Positions 53,220 through 63,998 of a DNA stretch of 64,000 nt are shown here, piece by piece. A program made the position numbers and the translations under genes. The DNA comes from JACCZX01 sp963791315. Its GTDB lineage: Bacteria; Pseudomonadota; Gammaproteobacteria; Burkholderiales; Burkholderiaceae_F. The DNA is taken from contig CAWBRQ010000006.1 in the NCBI GenBank assembly GCA_963791315.1, positions 1 to 64,000 of the forward strand, read 5' to 3'. The notes under the pieces were generated by a model. That model was not told the DNA's origin. It made no database searches and worked only from the letters and a program-made list of their open reading frames with translations. Numbering within the stretch: position 1 is the stretch's first letter; each line of letters opens with the position of its first letter.

Positions 53220-54289
53220 GTCGATGGACACTCGTGCCACGCGAGACGGCGTCGCGGAGTTGGACGTGGCTATCGCCGCTCGTCGCAATCGCGCTAACGC
53301 TTGTCGCCGGCTGCGCACTCTTCGCAGCGCTCGGCACTAGCCCCTGGCAAGGATTGAGTGTTTTCATCATCACGCCGCTGGCGAGTGTGCGCGGCTGGAG
53401 CGAGTTGGCGCTGAAAGCAACGCCGCTGATCCTGTGCGGGTTAGGGCTTGCGGTGTGTTTTCGCGCCAACGTGTGGAACATCGGTGCTGAAGGTCAGCTG
53501 ATTGCAGGCGCGATTGTCGGCGGGGGTATTGCATTGCTGGCGACGCCGGAGTCGCCGCGGGTGTGGTTCGTATGGGTGTTGGTGGGTTCGATGATCGGTG
53601 GCGCACTTTGGGCTTCGATCACTGCATGGTTGCGCGATCGCTTTAACGCCAATGAAATCTTGGTCAGCCTGATGCTCGTCTACGTCGCTCAGCAGCTGAT
53701 CTCGTGGCTCGTGCAGGGGCCTTGGCGAGATCCTAATGGTTACGGGTTTCCGCAGACCGAATTGTTTGAGGCCGCAGCGCGCGTGCCTTTACTGTTCGAA
53801 GGCTCGCGGCTAACCGCTGGTGGCGCACTCGCGCTGCTCGCATCGCTTGCGATCTGGTGGCTGCTAGCGCGGAGCGTGATCGGATTTCAATTGAAAGTAG
53901 TCGGTCTTGCGCCACGCGCGGCTCATTACGCGGGCTTTTCGAACCGGCGTGCGCTATGGATCAGCTTGTTGATTTCGGGTGCGCTCGCGGGGCTGGCAGG
54001 GGGGCTCGAGGTCGCGGGACCGATCGGCCAACTTACTGCAACCATTTCGCCGGGCTATGGCTTTGCGGCAATCATCGTGGCGTTTGTCGGACGGCTGCAT
54101 CCGGTCGGAGTGATACTCGCGTCGCTGGTGATGGCACTGTTCTACATCGGCGGCGAGCTTGCGCAGTCGCGGCTCGGCTTGCCGTCTGCGCTGACGGGTG
54201 TCTATCAGGGGTTGCTGTTGTTCTTTCTACTGGCATGCGACACGTTGGTTAACTATCGCGTGCAGTTGGTTCGGTCTGCGACGGTCTGA
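53216..54289 (+). CDS. BMP-family ABC importer permease 1
   Basis: A 357-residue permease starting at a GTG that overlaps the ATPase stop. It has about ten membrane segments; characteristic stretches are KATPLILCGLGLAVCFRANVWNIGAEGQLIAGAI, RFNANEILVSLMLVYVAQQL, GLAPRAAHYAGFSNRRALWI and SPGYGFAAIIVAFVGRLHPVG. These match the YufP/NupP-like branch of BPD_transp_2 permeases. It overlaps the second permease by one base. Confidence 0.92.
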   Translation: MSRWTLVPRETASRSWTWLSPLVAIALTLVAGCALFAALGTSPWQGLSVFIITPLASVRGWSELALKATPLILCGLGLAVCFRANVWNIGAEGQLIAGAIVGGGIALLATPESPRVWFVWVLVGSMIGGALWASITAWLRDRFNANEILVSLMLVYVAQQLISWLVQGPWRDPNGYGFPQTELFEAAARVPLLFEGSRLTAGGALALLASLAIWWLLARSVIGFQLKVVGLAPRAAHYAGFSNRRALWISLLISGALAGLAGGLEVAGPIGQLTATISPGYGFAAIIVAFVGRLHPVGVILASLVMALFYIGGELAQSRLGLPSALTGVYQGLLLFFLLACDTLVNYRVQLVRSATV

Positions 54290-55209
54290 TGGACGAATTG
54301 GCGTCGCTGATTGCCCTGACGATGAACGCAGGCACGCCGTTGCTGCTGGCCGCACTCGGCATCGTGGTCAACGAGCGCAGTGGGGTCGTGAACCTCGGCA
54401 CCGAAGGAATGATGCTGGTCGCGGCGGTGGTCGGCTTCGCAACCACGCTGCACAGCGGTCACTATGCGCTCGGGTTCGTGGCGGGCGCGGCAGCCGGCAT
54501 CGTACTTGCGCTGCTTTTTGCGGGGCTCGCGGTCGGCTTGCTGACCAATCAATTTGCGACCGGCCTGGCTCTGTCGCTGTTCGGGGCGGGGCTGTCTGCG
54601 TTCATCGGGCTCGCGTTGCAGGGCCATACGTTGCCGGTGCGGGTTGCCGATGGCGTGCCGATGTTGCGCGATATCCCGTTCATCGGCCCGGCCTTGTTCA
54701 CGCAGCACTGGCTCGTTTATTTCTCGCTCGCGCTCACGGCGGCGGTTGCGTGGTTTCTATTTCGCACACGCGGCGGTCTGATCTTGCGCGCAGTTGGCGA
54801 GTCGCCGGACGCTGCGCATGCACTCGGTCATCCGGTACGGCGTATCCGCTGTGCCGCACTGGCATTCGGTGGCGCATGTGCGGGTTTGGCGGGGGCCTAT
54901 CTATCAACGGTCTACACCCCGCTATGGTCTGAGGGCATGGTGGCTGGACGCGGATGGATCGCGCTTGCGCTGGTGACGTTTGCAACATGGCGGCCCGCGC
55001 GTCTGCTGCTCGGTGCGTACTTATTCGGCGGCGTAACGATGTTGCAGTTCTATTTGCAGGGGCGGGGCGTCGAAGTTCCAGCGCAGTGGCTGGCGATGAC
55101 ACCCTACGTGGCGACGATCGTCGTGCTCGCACTGATCTCGCGCAACCTGCGCTGGATTCGTTTCAACATGCCAGCATCGTTGGGCAAGCCGTTCACTCCG
55201 AACGCTTAA
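54289..55209 (+). CDS. BMP-family ABC importer permease 2
   Basis: A 306-residue partner permease: TMNAGTPLLLAALGIVVNERSGVVNLGTEGMMLVAAVVGF, LTNQFATGLALSLFGAGLSA, VGESPDAAHALGHPVRRIR and EGMVAGRGWIALALVTFATW. These are typical of the YufQ/NupQ branch. The start ATG shares its first base with the stop of permease 1. It is followed 43 nt later by the binding-protein gene. Confidence 0.93.
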   Translation: MDELASLIALTMNAGTPLLLAALGIVVNERSGVVNLGTEGMMLVAAVVGFATTLHSGHYALGFVAGAAAGIVLALLFAGLAVGLLTNQFATGLALSLFGAGLSAFIGLALQGHTLPVRVADGVPMLRDIPFIGPALFTQHWLVYFSLALTAAVAWFLFRTRGGLILRAVGESPDAAHALGHPVRRIRCAALAFGGACAGLAGAYLSTVYTPLWSEGMVAGRGWIALALVTFATWRPARLLLGAYLFGGVTMLQFYLQGRGVEVPAQWLAMTPYVATIVVLALISRNLRWIRFNMPASLGKPFTPNA

Positions 55210-55252
55210 AGCTGTCCCGTAGACTCGCGCATCGTCATTCAGAGATTTACAG

Positions 55253-56377
55253 ATGCCAAGGTTCGCGTGGATTGCGGTCGCAGCGACGGTGGCACTGTCC
55301 GCCGCATGCGGGAAGAAGGAAGACGCAGCTCCGAAGGTCGAGCCGGCCAAAGCGTCAGTTGCCGCGCCAGAGCCGCTGAAAGTCGGGTTCGTCTACGTCA
55401 GTCCAGTCGGCGATGCAGGTTGGACCACGCAACACAACGCCGGCCGAGAGCAGATGGCGAAGGCCCTTGGCTCCAAAGTCATCACATCATTCGTGGAAAA
55501 AGTGCCTGAGGGCGCGGACGCCGAGCGTGTGATTCGCGACCTTGCGCAGCAGGGGCACAAGCTGATTTTCACGACGTCATTTGGATTCATGAATCCGACG
55601 CTGAAGGTGGCGGAGGAATTCAAGGATGTGAAGTTCGAGCATGCAACGGGCTACAAAACCGCACCCAATGTAAACACGTACAACGCACGTTTTTACGAGG
55701 GACGATATCTCGCCGGCATGATTGCCGGCAAGATGAGCAAGACCGGCACCCTCGGCTATGTCGGCGCGTTTCCGATCCCGGAAGTTCTGCAGGGGATCAA
55801 TGCATTCGTGCTCGGTGCGCGTGCCATGAATCCGAAGGCACAGTTGCGCGTCGTGTGGATCAATACCTGGTACGACCCGGCAAAGAGCGTGACGCGGCTA
55901 ATACGTTGATGGCGCAGGGTGCCGACGTCGTCACGCACCATACCGATTCGACGGCAGTCGTCGCCGCCGCGGAAGAAAAGAGGAAGATGGCGGTGGCGTA
56001 TCACTCGAACATGGCGAAGTTCGGTCCGTACGCGCAGCTCGTTGCGGTCACGCATCACTGGGGTGACTACTACACACAACGTACGCAAGCGGTGCTCGAC
56101 GGCACCTGGTCGGTGGCGCCGGTGTGGGGCGGAATGCGAGAGGGATTTATCCGCCTGCAGGGGCTGGCCGATAACTTGCCACCCGAATTGGTTGACGCGG
56201 TGAAAGCGCGGCAGGACGAAATTCGCCACGGCAAGTTTCATCCGTTCACCGCGACCGATCAAGACCAACGCCGGCAAGGAAATCCTGGCATCAGGCTCGC
56301 TTACCGATGAGCAACTCGGCGCGATGAACTATTACGTCGAGGGCGTCATCGGCAAAGTGCCGGTTGGCGGCAAGTAG
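55253..56377 (+). CDS. BMP-family substrate-binding lipoprotein, frameshifted
   Basis: This is the periplasmic receptor of the importer. The lipoprotein signal is FAWIAVAATVALSAAC, with the lipobox Cys at residue 19, followed by a KKEDAAPKVEPAKA linker. The Bmp fold has PLKVGFVYVSPVGDAGWTTQHN, FVEKVPEGADAERVIRDLAQQGHKLIFTTSFGFM, NTYNARFYEGRYLAGMIAGKMSKTGTLGYVGAFPIPEVLQGINAF. Frame changes near 55890 and 56255 lead to AQGADVVTHHTDSTAVVAAA and finally LTDEQLGAMNYYVEGVIGKVP. About 374 residues. Purine nucleosides are the best-known ligands of the group. Confidence 0.9.
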
Positions 56378-56384
56378 CGAATCG

Positions 56385-57941
56385 CTACCAGCTGTACTGC
56401 ACGGTGTAGCGCACGCACGGCTTCCGCGTCGGCGGCGATGCCGACCGGAAAGACGACGGTGCGCGCGTCGTCCTTGCGGTACTCATGACTGCGCTCGAGC
56501 TGATGTTCCAGTTGACCCAGCGATACAGGTTCTCCTTCACCAGCACCTCCACTCGCTCGCTTCTTCTGATTGCGCAGCTTGACTTCGATTTCTTCGGTCA
56601 TTGTCTTGCGCGTTGTGTCGACGTTGAAATCGAGCTGCCGCCGCTCGCCGACCACGTCGAACGCGGAGCCGAGCTTCAGCAGCACCTTCTCGTTGCGTGG
56701 CGTGTGGTCGATCGACGTCTTCGCCGATGAACTCGAGCGTCTGGTCCGCGGGATCGAGCTTCGAGACGCGGACGCGGCCGGCAGGCAGCGGCATGCCCAT
56801 GCCGTTGTTCTCGCTGTTCTTGAACTGCAGGTAGACGTCGACCTTGCGGTTGCTTTGCACGCCGTAGTTGCGATCGGTCGCCGGTGACGGCAGAAATCCG
56901 TGCGAACTGCTCGGCGCGCCGTAGTAGACGAGCGTCTTTTCGCAAGGCACGCGGCGCGCAGACGGGAACAGCTCGATCTGCTTGGTCGAGTTGTCGGGCA
57001 GCGTGGTCGTGCGGCCGAGTGTGTACAGGTGATATTCGAAGAACGACTTCTCGGCGAAGCCGACCGTCTCCTCGCTGACGGCGTCGGCGCGCGATTGCTT
57101 CGCCATGCCGCACACTGGCGGCAGTGGCCGGCCGTCGCACGATGCACGTCACCGGCGACGAGCTTGAGCTTCGCAGTCCGCGTAGCTCGCGCCCGACTGA
57201 TTGACGATGCTGACCCACGCGCCGACGTCGAGCCGACACGCAGTTGGCGTCGCGCCTTCGGCGTAGAGTGACGTTGTAGTCCGCCCACCAGGTCATGCCC
57301 CTGCGTCTGATATGAGACCCGGGTGCGTGTGTACGGCCGACGCGTTGCGTCGGCGACGTCCCACACCAGCGTCGGACGCGTGATCAGTCCGCCGGGCAGC
57401 GCGGGCAGGCTGAACGCCCGCGTTGTGCGGCACGATTTGCACCGTGCCATCGTCGCGGCGCAGGACAATGCCGCCTTGGGTCGACAGCAACGTGCCGTTG
57501 AACGTTTCGGTGCGCTGCCGCGCGAATCTGCTCGACCGCGATCGGCCGATCGATATAACTTCTGCAGCAGTTTGTCGGTGCTGACCAGATCGAACTGGTA
57601 GTTCTGCTCGAGCACCGTCGTGCCCTTGCGCATCGGTCAGCGACTCGAAGACGACGGTGGTCGGATCGATCAGCGCCGCCACGTCGGCGAAGCGCACTGC
57701 ATTGCGTCCCTGCGCCAAATCGATGTCGCGCTCCTGCCGTACGACCGCGTAGCCAGGAACTGCGCCGCGACCGGGCGATCGATACAGCATCGGGCGAAAT
57801 CGAACCCGGCGCAGCGTTGCTATACATAGTGAGGGCGGTAGCAGACGCGGCTGCCGGCTGGCCACCTCGGCGCCGGTGGCGGAAACGGCTGCTGAGCGGC
57901 GGCGATCGTGGTCTTGTCGAGTCGAGGCTGGTCGTGGACAT
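56385..57941 (-). CDS. DUF4139 domain protein, multiply frameshifted
   Basis: Recognised from several fragments on the minus strand: VVRQERDIDLAQGRNAVRFADVAALIDPTTVVFESLTD, TTVLEQNYQFDLVSTDKLLQK, LPGGLITRPTLVWDVADATR, MTWWADYNVTL and FAEKSFFEYHLYTLGRTTTLPDNSTKQIELF, ending VFPVGIAADAEAV. These match the DUF4139 proteins of unknown function found in many proteobacteria. ATG at 57941 with AGGAGAAA before it is the likely start. At least five frame changes occur in 1.55 kb, so the reading cannot be reconstructed exactly; expected length is about 510 residues. Confidence 0.72.
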
Positions 57942-58053
57942 CAGGTTTCTCCTACAGGGGCGATCTGCTTGAAACGTGCGTGGCCTGCGAAAGGGGTTAA
58001 TCCGCCGTGGAGCGTTAGCGCTGCGATACTGCGGCCGCCATGAAACGCGCTGC

Positions 58054-60561
58054 ATGACTGCCGATCGCTTGCGCCAGGCCCTGCGCATGACCGTGCGCGA
58101 CTGGCGTGCCGGCGAGCTGCGCCTGCTCGCGGTGGCGCTGGTCGTCGCGGTCGCGGCCGTGACCAGCGTCGGTTTCCTGGTCGACCGAATTGCGTCTCGG
58201 ACTCGAGCGCGATGCCGACGCAACTGCTCGGTGCAGATCTCGTGCTGAGCTCCGACCACGCCGATCGACCGACGCGTAGCACGCGGACGCGCGGGGCCAT
58301 TACAGCTCGCAGGAAACGGTGACGTTTCCCAGCATGGCAATCAGCGCCGCGATCCCGGACCGAACGCGTTGTCGGCCGTCAAAGCGGTATCGTCCGGCTA
58401 TCCGCTGCGCGGCACTCTGCGCTGGCCGTGCACTCGGGCAGGACGACAAGGCGACGCGCGAGATTCCCGCCGCCCGGCGCGGTGTGGGTCGACGGGCAAC
58501 TGCTGCAGGCGATCGGCGCCGTACGCCGGGCGATGCAACCTCAAGCTCGGCGAGAAGATGTTTCGCATCGAACGCATCATTGCGATCGAGCCGGATCGCG
58601 GCACCGGCTTCATTAACTTTGCGCCGCGCGTCATGCTGAACATCGACGATCTCGCAGCGACGCAGTTGATCACGAACGGCAGCCGGGTGACGTATCGACT
58701 GCTCGTCGCAGGCGAGCGCCCGGCTGTGCAGGCCTACTCGGAAGTTTTGCGAAGCGACCTGCAACGTGGGCAGCGTATCGAAACCCTCGAGGGTGGCCGG
58801 CCGGAGATGCAGCGCACGATCGACCGTGCCGAGCGCTTTCTCGCGCTGGTGGCATTGCTGGCGGCGATGATCGCCGCGGTAGCTGTAGCCGCCGCCGCAC
58901 GCCGCTTTTCGCTGCGTCACCTCGATTCCTGCGCAATGATGCGCTGTCTCGGGTCTGGCTCAGGCCGACATCTTTCGATTGTTCGCACTCGAGTTTTTGG
59001 TCATCGGCGCTCGCGGCGTGCATCGCCGGCGTGGCGCTCGGCTACGCGACCCACTATGTTTTGTTGAATGCGCTCGGTTCGCTGATTAGAACCACGCTGC
59101 CGTAGCCTTCGTTGTGACCGGCCGCGCAGGGGTTCGCGTGTGGACTGGTGCTGCTGCTTGGCTTTGCGCTTCCGCCATTCGCGCAACTGCGCACGGTTCC
59201 GCCGCTGCGAGTGCTGCGCAAGGATGTCGGCCTGCCGACCGGACGCGTGGCGCTCGGTTACCTCGTCGGACTGATTGGTTTTTTCGGGTTGTTGCTGTGG
59301 TCATCGAACGATCTGAAGATCGGTGCGCTGACCGCAGGCGGATTTGCTGGAGGACTGGTCGTGTTTTCGCTGGTCGCATGGCTGGCGCTCAAGCTGCTCG
59401 CGCCGCTGCGCGGATTGACCGGCAAGCCTCGGCATCTCGTGGCGATTCGCAATCGCGGCCGTGCAGCGGCGTCCGGTCGCGACGATCATTCAACTGGTTT
59501 CGCTGGCGGTCGGACTGATGGCGCTGTTGCTGCTTACCGTTACGCGGACCGACCTGGTCGATGCATGGCGCAAGGCCGCGCCGGCCGATGCACCGAATCG
59601 CTTCGTCATCAACATTCAGCCCGATCAGGCCAGCGCGGTCGGCGCGCAATTGAGCGCCGCGGGTGTCGACGCTCCGTTGCATCCGATGATTCGCGGCCGT
59701 TTGATCGAGGTCAACGGCAAGAAGATCGGGCCCGAAATCTTCACCGACGATCGCGCTCAGCGGCTGGTCGATCGCGAGTTCAACCTGTCGTACATGGCAG
59801 AGGCGCCTACACACAATCGCATCACAGCCGGCCGGTGGTTCACCGACGGCAGTAACGAACTGTCGATCGAGGAGGGCATCGCGGAGACCCTCGGGATCAA
59901 GCTCGGCGACTCGCTGAAGTTCGACATCGCCGGCCAGTCGGTGACCGCACGCGCGACCAGCCTGCGCAAGGTCAACTGGGATTCAATGCGAGCGAACTTC
60001 TTCGTCATCATGCCGCCGGCGTTGCTGAAGGACATGCCGGCGAGCTTTATCAGTGCGTTTCATCTGCCCGCGTCGCAGTCGAACGTCACCGGCGAGTTGC
60101 TGCGGGAATTTCCGAATCTGACGGTGATCGACATGACGGCCGTGTTCCGGCAGGTGCAGGCGGTGATCGATCAGGTAATCGCCGCCGTCGAGTTCCTGTT
60201 CGTGTTCACGCTGGTGGCAGGAGTTCTTGTTCTGTACGCGGCGCTGGCGTCGAGTCGTGACGAGCGCGTGCGTGAAGCCGGATTGCTGCGAGCGCTCGGC
60301 GCATCGCGCCGGCAGCTTTCGCGTGCGCAAATCGCCGAGATGCTGTGTATCGGCGGGTTGGCGGGACTGCTGGCAGCGATTGGCGCAAGCGCGGTCGGAT
60401 GGGCGCTCGCAACTTATGGCTTCGAGTTCGAATACCGTTTCTCGCCGTGGGTCTTCGTGGCCGGCATCGCCGGCGGGTCCGCCGCCGCATTAGTCGGCGG
60501 CTGGTTCGGGCTGCGCGGGGTCTTGAAGACACCGCCTCTGGCGACGCTGCGCGAAGCGTAG
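58054..60561 (+). CDS. FtsX-like ABC permease (YbbP type), multiply frameshifted
   Basis: The start at 58054 gives LRQALRMTVRDWRAGELRLLAVALVVAVAAVTSVGFLVDRI, typical of large FtsX permeases (YbbP family). Later fragments show MFRIERIIAIEPDRGTGFINFAPRVMLNIDDLAAT, FLALVALLAAMIAAVAVAAAARRF, the helix PTGRVALGYLVGLIGFFGLL, RPVATIIQLVSLAVGLMALLLL and the C-terminal FtsX domain VFTLVAGVLVLYAALASSRDERVREAGLLRALGASRRQLSRAQIAE. About 835 residues over at least five frame changes; the last 366 residues (59461-60561) are intact. An ATPase partner (YbbA-like) is not adjacent. Confidence 0.8.
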
Positions 60562-60618
60562 CCGCAGATCGGGTACTTGCCTTGCTCGCGATCGCTCATT
60601 ACCTGAGGAGATCCGCAA

Positions 60619-61533
60619 ATGGCAGAGCAACTCGATGAAGTACAGGACACGGAAACTTCCACGCCAGTCAGGCAACCGAAGCCGCCTTTCAAGAAACAGC
60701 AGCAGCAGCCACCGGGGCTCGAATCAAAGCTAGATCCCGCACCGCGTTTTGAGGCGCCGCGTTACAAGGCAGCCGGAAAGCTGCACGGCCAGGTCGCATT
60801 GATCACCGGGGGTGACTCCGGAATTGGGCGCGCGGTCGCGACCCTTTACGCGCGCGAAGGCGCCGACGTTGCGATCGTGTACCTGCCCGCCGAGCAATCG
60901 GACGCCGAAGATACCAAGGCGATCGTCGAGGCTGAAGGCCGGGTTTGCGAATTGATTCCGGGCGACCTAGTGGACGCTGCATTTTGCGACGAAGTGGTCG
61001 AACGCACGGTGGGTGCGTTTGGCCGGCTCGATATTCTGGTTTCAAACGCAGCTCAGCAAAGCAGCAAGAAGCTCGAAGAACTCGACGACGCAGACCTTGA
61101 GCGCACCTTTCAAACGAACATCTTTGCGTACATGCGGCTTGCGCGCGCATCGCTGCGTCACATGAAGCCGGGCGCGGTGATTATTGCAACGAGCTCGGAA
61201 ACCGGGATCAAGGGGTCCAAGAAAATGCCGGATTACTCGGCCACCAAGGGTGCCGTCAATGCCTTTACCAAAACGCTCGCAATGGAATTAATCGAACGCC
61301 AGATTCGCGTCAATGCCGTAGCGCCCGGTCCCGTGTGGACGCCACTCAATCCAGCGGACACAGGAGCCACTGCGAAAGAGGCCGCCGAGTTCGGCGCCGA
61401 TAGCCCGATGAAACGCCCCGCGCAGCCCGAGGAATTAGCCCCGGCGTATGTCTTCTTGGCGTCGAATGCGGATTCGTCGTACATCACCGGCACGATATTG
61501 CAAGTGATGGGAGGCGAGACCACCGGCGGTTAG
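60619..61533 (+). CDS. SDR family oxidoreductase (YghA/YhdF-like)
   Basis: A 304-residue extended-N-terminus SDR. The first 55 residues are Gln/Pro-rich (KPPFKKQQQQPPGLESKLDPAPRFEAPRYKAAGKL), followed by the cofactor motif LITGGDSGIGRAVATLYARE, VSNAAQQSSKKLEEL, the Ser in IIATSSETG, catalytic YSATKGAVNAF and VAPGPVWTPL. The layout is that of YghA/YhdF NADP-dependent aldehyde or sugar-alcohol dehydrogenases, often stress-related. GAGGAGA before the start is a good ribosome-binding site. Confidence 0.93.
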   Translation: MAEQLDEVQDTETSTPVRQPKPPFKKQQQQPPGLESKLDPAPRFEAPRYKAAGKLHGQVALITGGDSGIGRAVATLYAREGADVAIVYLPAEQSDAEDTKAIVEAEGRVCELIPGDLVDAAFCDEVVERTVGAFGRLDILVSNAAQQSSKKLEELDDADLERTFQTNIFAYMRLARASLRHMKPGAVIIATSSETGIKGSKKMPDYSATKGAVNAFTKTLAMELIERQIRVNAVAPGPVWTPLNPADTGATAKEAAEFGADSPMKRPAQPEELAPAYVFLASNADSSYITGTILQVMGGETTGG

Positions 61534-61597
61534 ATACCCGGCCCCGCGCGAGGCGCGGTTGCGGAAATTAGCTTCGCCGCGCCCGTATCATCGCGGC

Positions 61598-62863
61598 ATG
61601 ATCGAAGTCATTGCCGTGGTGCTGGCCGCGGCACTTTTAGTCGCGCTTCTGGGGTTGTATGCAGCGGTACGCGCTCGCCACGACCCTGTGGTGTCTTCGC
61701 GCCTCGATGCGCTGCTGCACGATAACGAACGGCTCGAACGCGAGCTGCGCGCGGCCGTTGACTCAAGCGCGGGACAGATGCGGCTCGAAACCGGAACTCG
61801 CCTGAGCGAATTGCAAGCGCACCTGGTGCAGCAAATGACCGGTTTGACCGGACTGCAAGGGCAACAGCTGGCTGATCTAACCCGCCGCATCCAGCTCGAT
61901 CTCGGTGAAGTGCGTGGCACGTTGCATTCGCAGCTCACTACCTTGCAGCAGGGAAACGAGCGCAAGCTCGATCAGATGCGTGAGACCGTCGAAGAGAAAT
62001 TGCAGTCGACACTCGAGGCGCGCCTTGGCGAATCGTTTCGAATGGTGTCGGAGCGGCTCGAACAGGTGCACAAGGGGCTGGGCGAAATGCAGGCACTCGC
62101 CTCGGGCGTCGGCGATCTGAAGCGCATGTTGACCAACGTCAAGTCGCGCGGCACGTACGGCGAGGTGCAGCTTGCATCGCTGCTCGAGCAAGTGCTGCTG
62201 GTCGATCAATACGCTCGCAACGTCGCTACGCGGCCGAATTCAACCGAGCGCGTCGAGTTTGCGGTGCGGATGCCTGGCCGGGACGGCTCACCGTGCTGGC
62301 TACCGATTGACGCCAAGTTTCCGGTCGAGGATTACGACCGGTTGCTGACTGCGGTTGAGCTCGGCGATGCGATTGCACTGGAAGCCGCCGGCAAGGCCCT
62401 CGAGCGCAGCATCAAGGTGCAAGCCAGAATGATCCGCGACAAGTACGTCGAGTCGCCGCATACGACCGATTTCGCGATCATGTTCCTGCCGACTGAAGGA
62501 TTGTTTGCGGAGGTTCTGCGTCGACCCGGCCTGGCCGATCACCTGCACCGCGAATGCCGCACGGTGGTCGCCGGACCTACGACGCTGTTCGCGATGCTCA
62601 ACTCCTTGCAGATGGGATTCCGGACGCTGGCGCTCGAGCAACGATCCGCCGAGGTGTGGCAGGTGCTGGGCGCCGTCAAGACGGAATTCGGCAAGTTCGG
62701 TGAAGTGTTGTCCACCTTGCACCGCCAGCTGTTGAACGCATCCGACACGATCGACTCGGCCCAGCGCCGCTCTATGCAAATGAGTAAGGCGTTGAAGTCG
62801 GTTGAGGCACTACCGCCGGAACAAGCCGCGCAACTGTTGCCCTCGGCACGCGCAGATAGCTGA
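61598..62863 (+). CDS. rmuC: DNA recombination protein RmuC
   Basis: A 421-residue protein. One N-terminal membrane helix (MIEVIAVVLAAALLVALLGLY) is followed by a long coiled coil (about residues 30-165: NERLERELRAAVDSSAGQMR to LGEMQALASGVGDLKRMLTN). The RmuC nuclease-like domain then has SRGTYGEVQLASLLEQVL, RMPGRDGSPCWLPIDAKFPVEDY and FAIMFLPTEGLFAEVLR. RmuC limits inversions at short repeats in E. coli. The start at 61598 is chosen because the membrane helix follows; the open frame extends 39 nt upstream. Confidence 0.94.
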   Translation: MIEVIAVVLAAALLVALLGLYAAVRARHDPVVSSRLDALLHDNERLERELRAAVDSSAGQMRLETGTRLSELQAHLVQQMTGLTGLQGQQLADLTRRIQLDLGEVRGTLHSQLTTLQQGNERKLDQMRETVEEKLQSTLEARLGESFRMVSERLEQVHKGLGEMQALASGVGDLKRMLTNVKSRGTYGEVQLASLLEQVLLVDQYARNVATRPNSTERVEFAVRMPGRDGSPCWLPIDAKFPVEDYDRLLTAVELGDAIALEAAGKALERSIKVQARMIRDKYVESPHTTDFAIMFLPTEGLFAEVLRRPGLADHLHRECRTVVAGPTTLFAMLNSLQMGFRTLALEQRSAEVWQVLGAVKTEFGKFGEVLSTLHRQLLNASDTIDSAQRRSMQMSKALKSVEALPPEQAAQLLPSARADS

Positions 62864-62966
62864 CGCGGCATGGCATTTGCCACTTCCTAGTACGCATCAG
62901 TGATGCGACGCCGCACTGCAAGTGTCGCAGCGCGTCGATCCTATCGATTGCACAAGGGAGAGCATC

Positions 62967-63953
62967 GTGGCTAAAACCATCGTAGGTTCATTCGACAGCT
63001 TTGAAGAAGCTCAGGAAGTAGTTCGAGACTTGCAGCAGCGCGGATATTCGCGCGACGACATCAGCGTCATCGCGAATAACGCGACCGGCAAATACAGCGC
63101 CCATACAACGACGGCGGTTTCCGAGACGGGCGCAAAAACGGCGACCGGCGCGGCGGCAGGCGGTGTGCTCGGCGGCGCCGCGGGTCTGGTCGTCGGTTTG
63201 ATGGGTTTGGCGATTCCGGGAATCGGCCCCATCGTGGCAGCGGGCCCAATTGCAGCGGCGTTGGCGGGTGCCGGCGTCGGTGCTGTCGCCGGGGGATTGA
63301 TCGGCGGACTGACCGGAATCGGTGTCTCGGAGGATGACGCGAGCTACTACGCGGAATCGGTGCGCCGCGGCGGAGCACTGGTGACGGTGCGCGCCGACGA
63401 TTCGCGTGCTGACGATGCGGCCAGTGTGATGCGTAGTCATGGAGCAGTCGACATTGAGCGTCGCGTCGAGCAATGGAAGCAGCAGGGTTGGACGCGCTAC
63501 GATCCCAGCGCAACTCCGTACAGCGTTGACCAGCTCGAGCGCGAGCGCGGGACTTCCGGGTCACTGGGTAAGACTTCAGACCGCAACTTCGGGGTCGCGT
63601 CGCAAATGGGGGCGGATACCACCGCTTCTGGCATGGCTGTCACGTCAACATCGTCGGCCTGGTCGAACGACGAGGATTTCCGCACGCACTACTCGGACTA
63701 TCTGAGCTCGACCGGCGGAACCTACGAAGACTTCGAGCCCGCCTATCGCTACGGGAGCGACTTGGGCAGCAACGCGCGCTATCGTGGCCGCAGCTGGTCG
63801 GAGATCGAATCCGATGCGCGTCGTGATTGGGAATCGCGCAACCCGAACGATGGCTGGGAGCGATTCAAAGCAGCGGTCAGGCGTGGTTGGGAGCGCACAT
63901 CCAACGCAGTCGAGCGTGCGATTCCGGGTGACTCGGATCGTGATGGCCGTTAG
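62967..63953 (+). CDS. YflT-type stress protein with glycine-rich membrane region
   Basis: A 328-residue protein from a GTG start with AAGGGAG before it. The N-terminus TIVGSFDSFEEAQEVVRDLQQRGYSRDDISVIAN fits the heat-induced stress protein YflT domain. A long Gly/Ala hydrophobic region (GAAAGGVLGGAAGLVVGLMG to GVGAVAGGLIGGLTGIG, about residues 55-125) follows, then VRRGGALVTVRADDSRADDAASVMRSHGAVDIERR. The C-terminal half is acidic/aromatic (EDFRTHYSDYLSSTGGTYEDFEPAYRYGSDL and WSEIESDARRDWESRN). Proteins of this layout are common in betaproteobacteria and linked to stress, without a proven function. Confidence 0.82.
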   Translation: MAKTIVGSFDSFEEAQEVVRDLQQRGYSRDDISVIANNATGKYSAHTTTAVSETGAKTATGAAAGGVLGGAAGLVVGLMGLAIPGIGPIVAAGPIAAALAGAGVGAVAGGLIGGLTGIGVSEDDASYYAESVRRGGALVTVRADDSRADDAASVMRSHGAVDIERRVEQWKQQGWTRYDPSATPYSVDQLERERGTSGSLGKTSDRNFGVASQMGADTTASGMAVTSTSSAWSNDEDFRTHYSDYLSSTGGTYEDFEPAYRYGSDLGSNARYRGRSWSEIESDARRDWESRNPNDGWERFKAAVRRGWERTSNAVERAIPGDSDRDGR

Positions 63954-63971
63954 TAGCGTTTAGCTGCAAGG

Positions 63972-63998
63972 GGGCGAGGTACACACCTCGCCCTTCTT
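63972..63998 (+). terminator. Intrinsic terminator at the right edge
   Basis: GGGCGAGGT (63972-63980), loop ACAC and ACCTCGCCC (63985-63993) form a perfect 9-bp stem followed by TTCTTAT. It lies 18 nt after the stress-protein gene. Confidence 0.85.
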
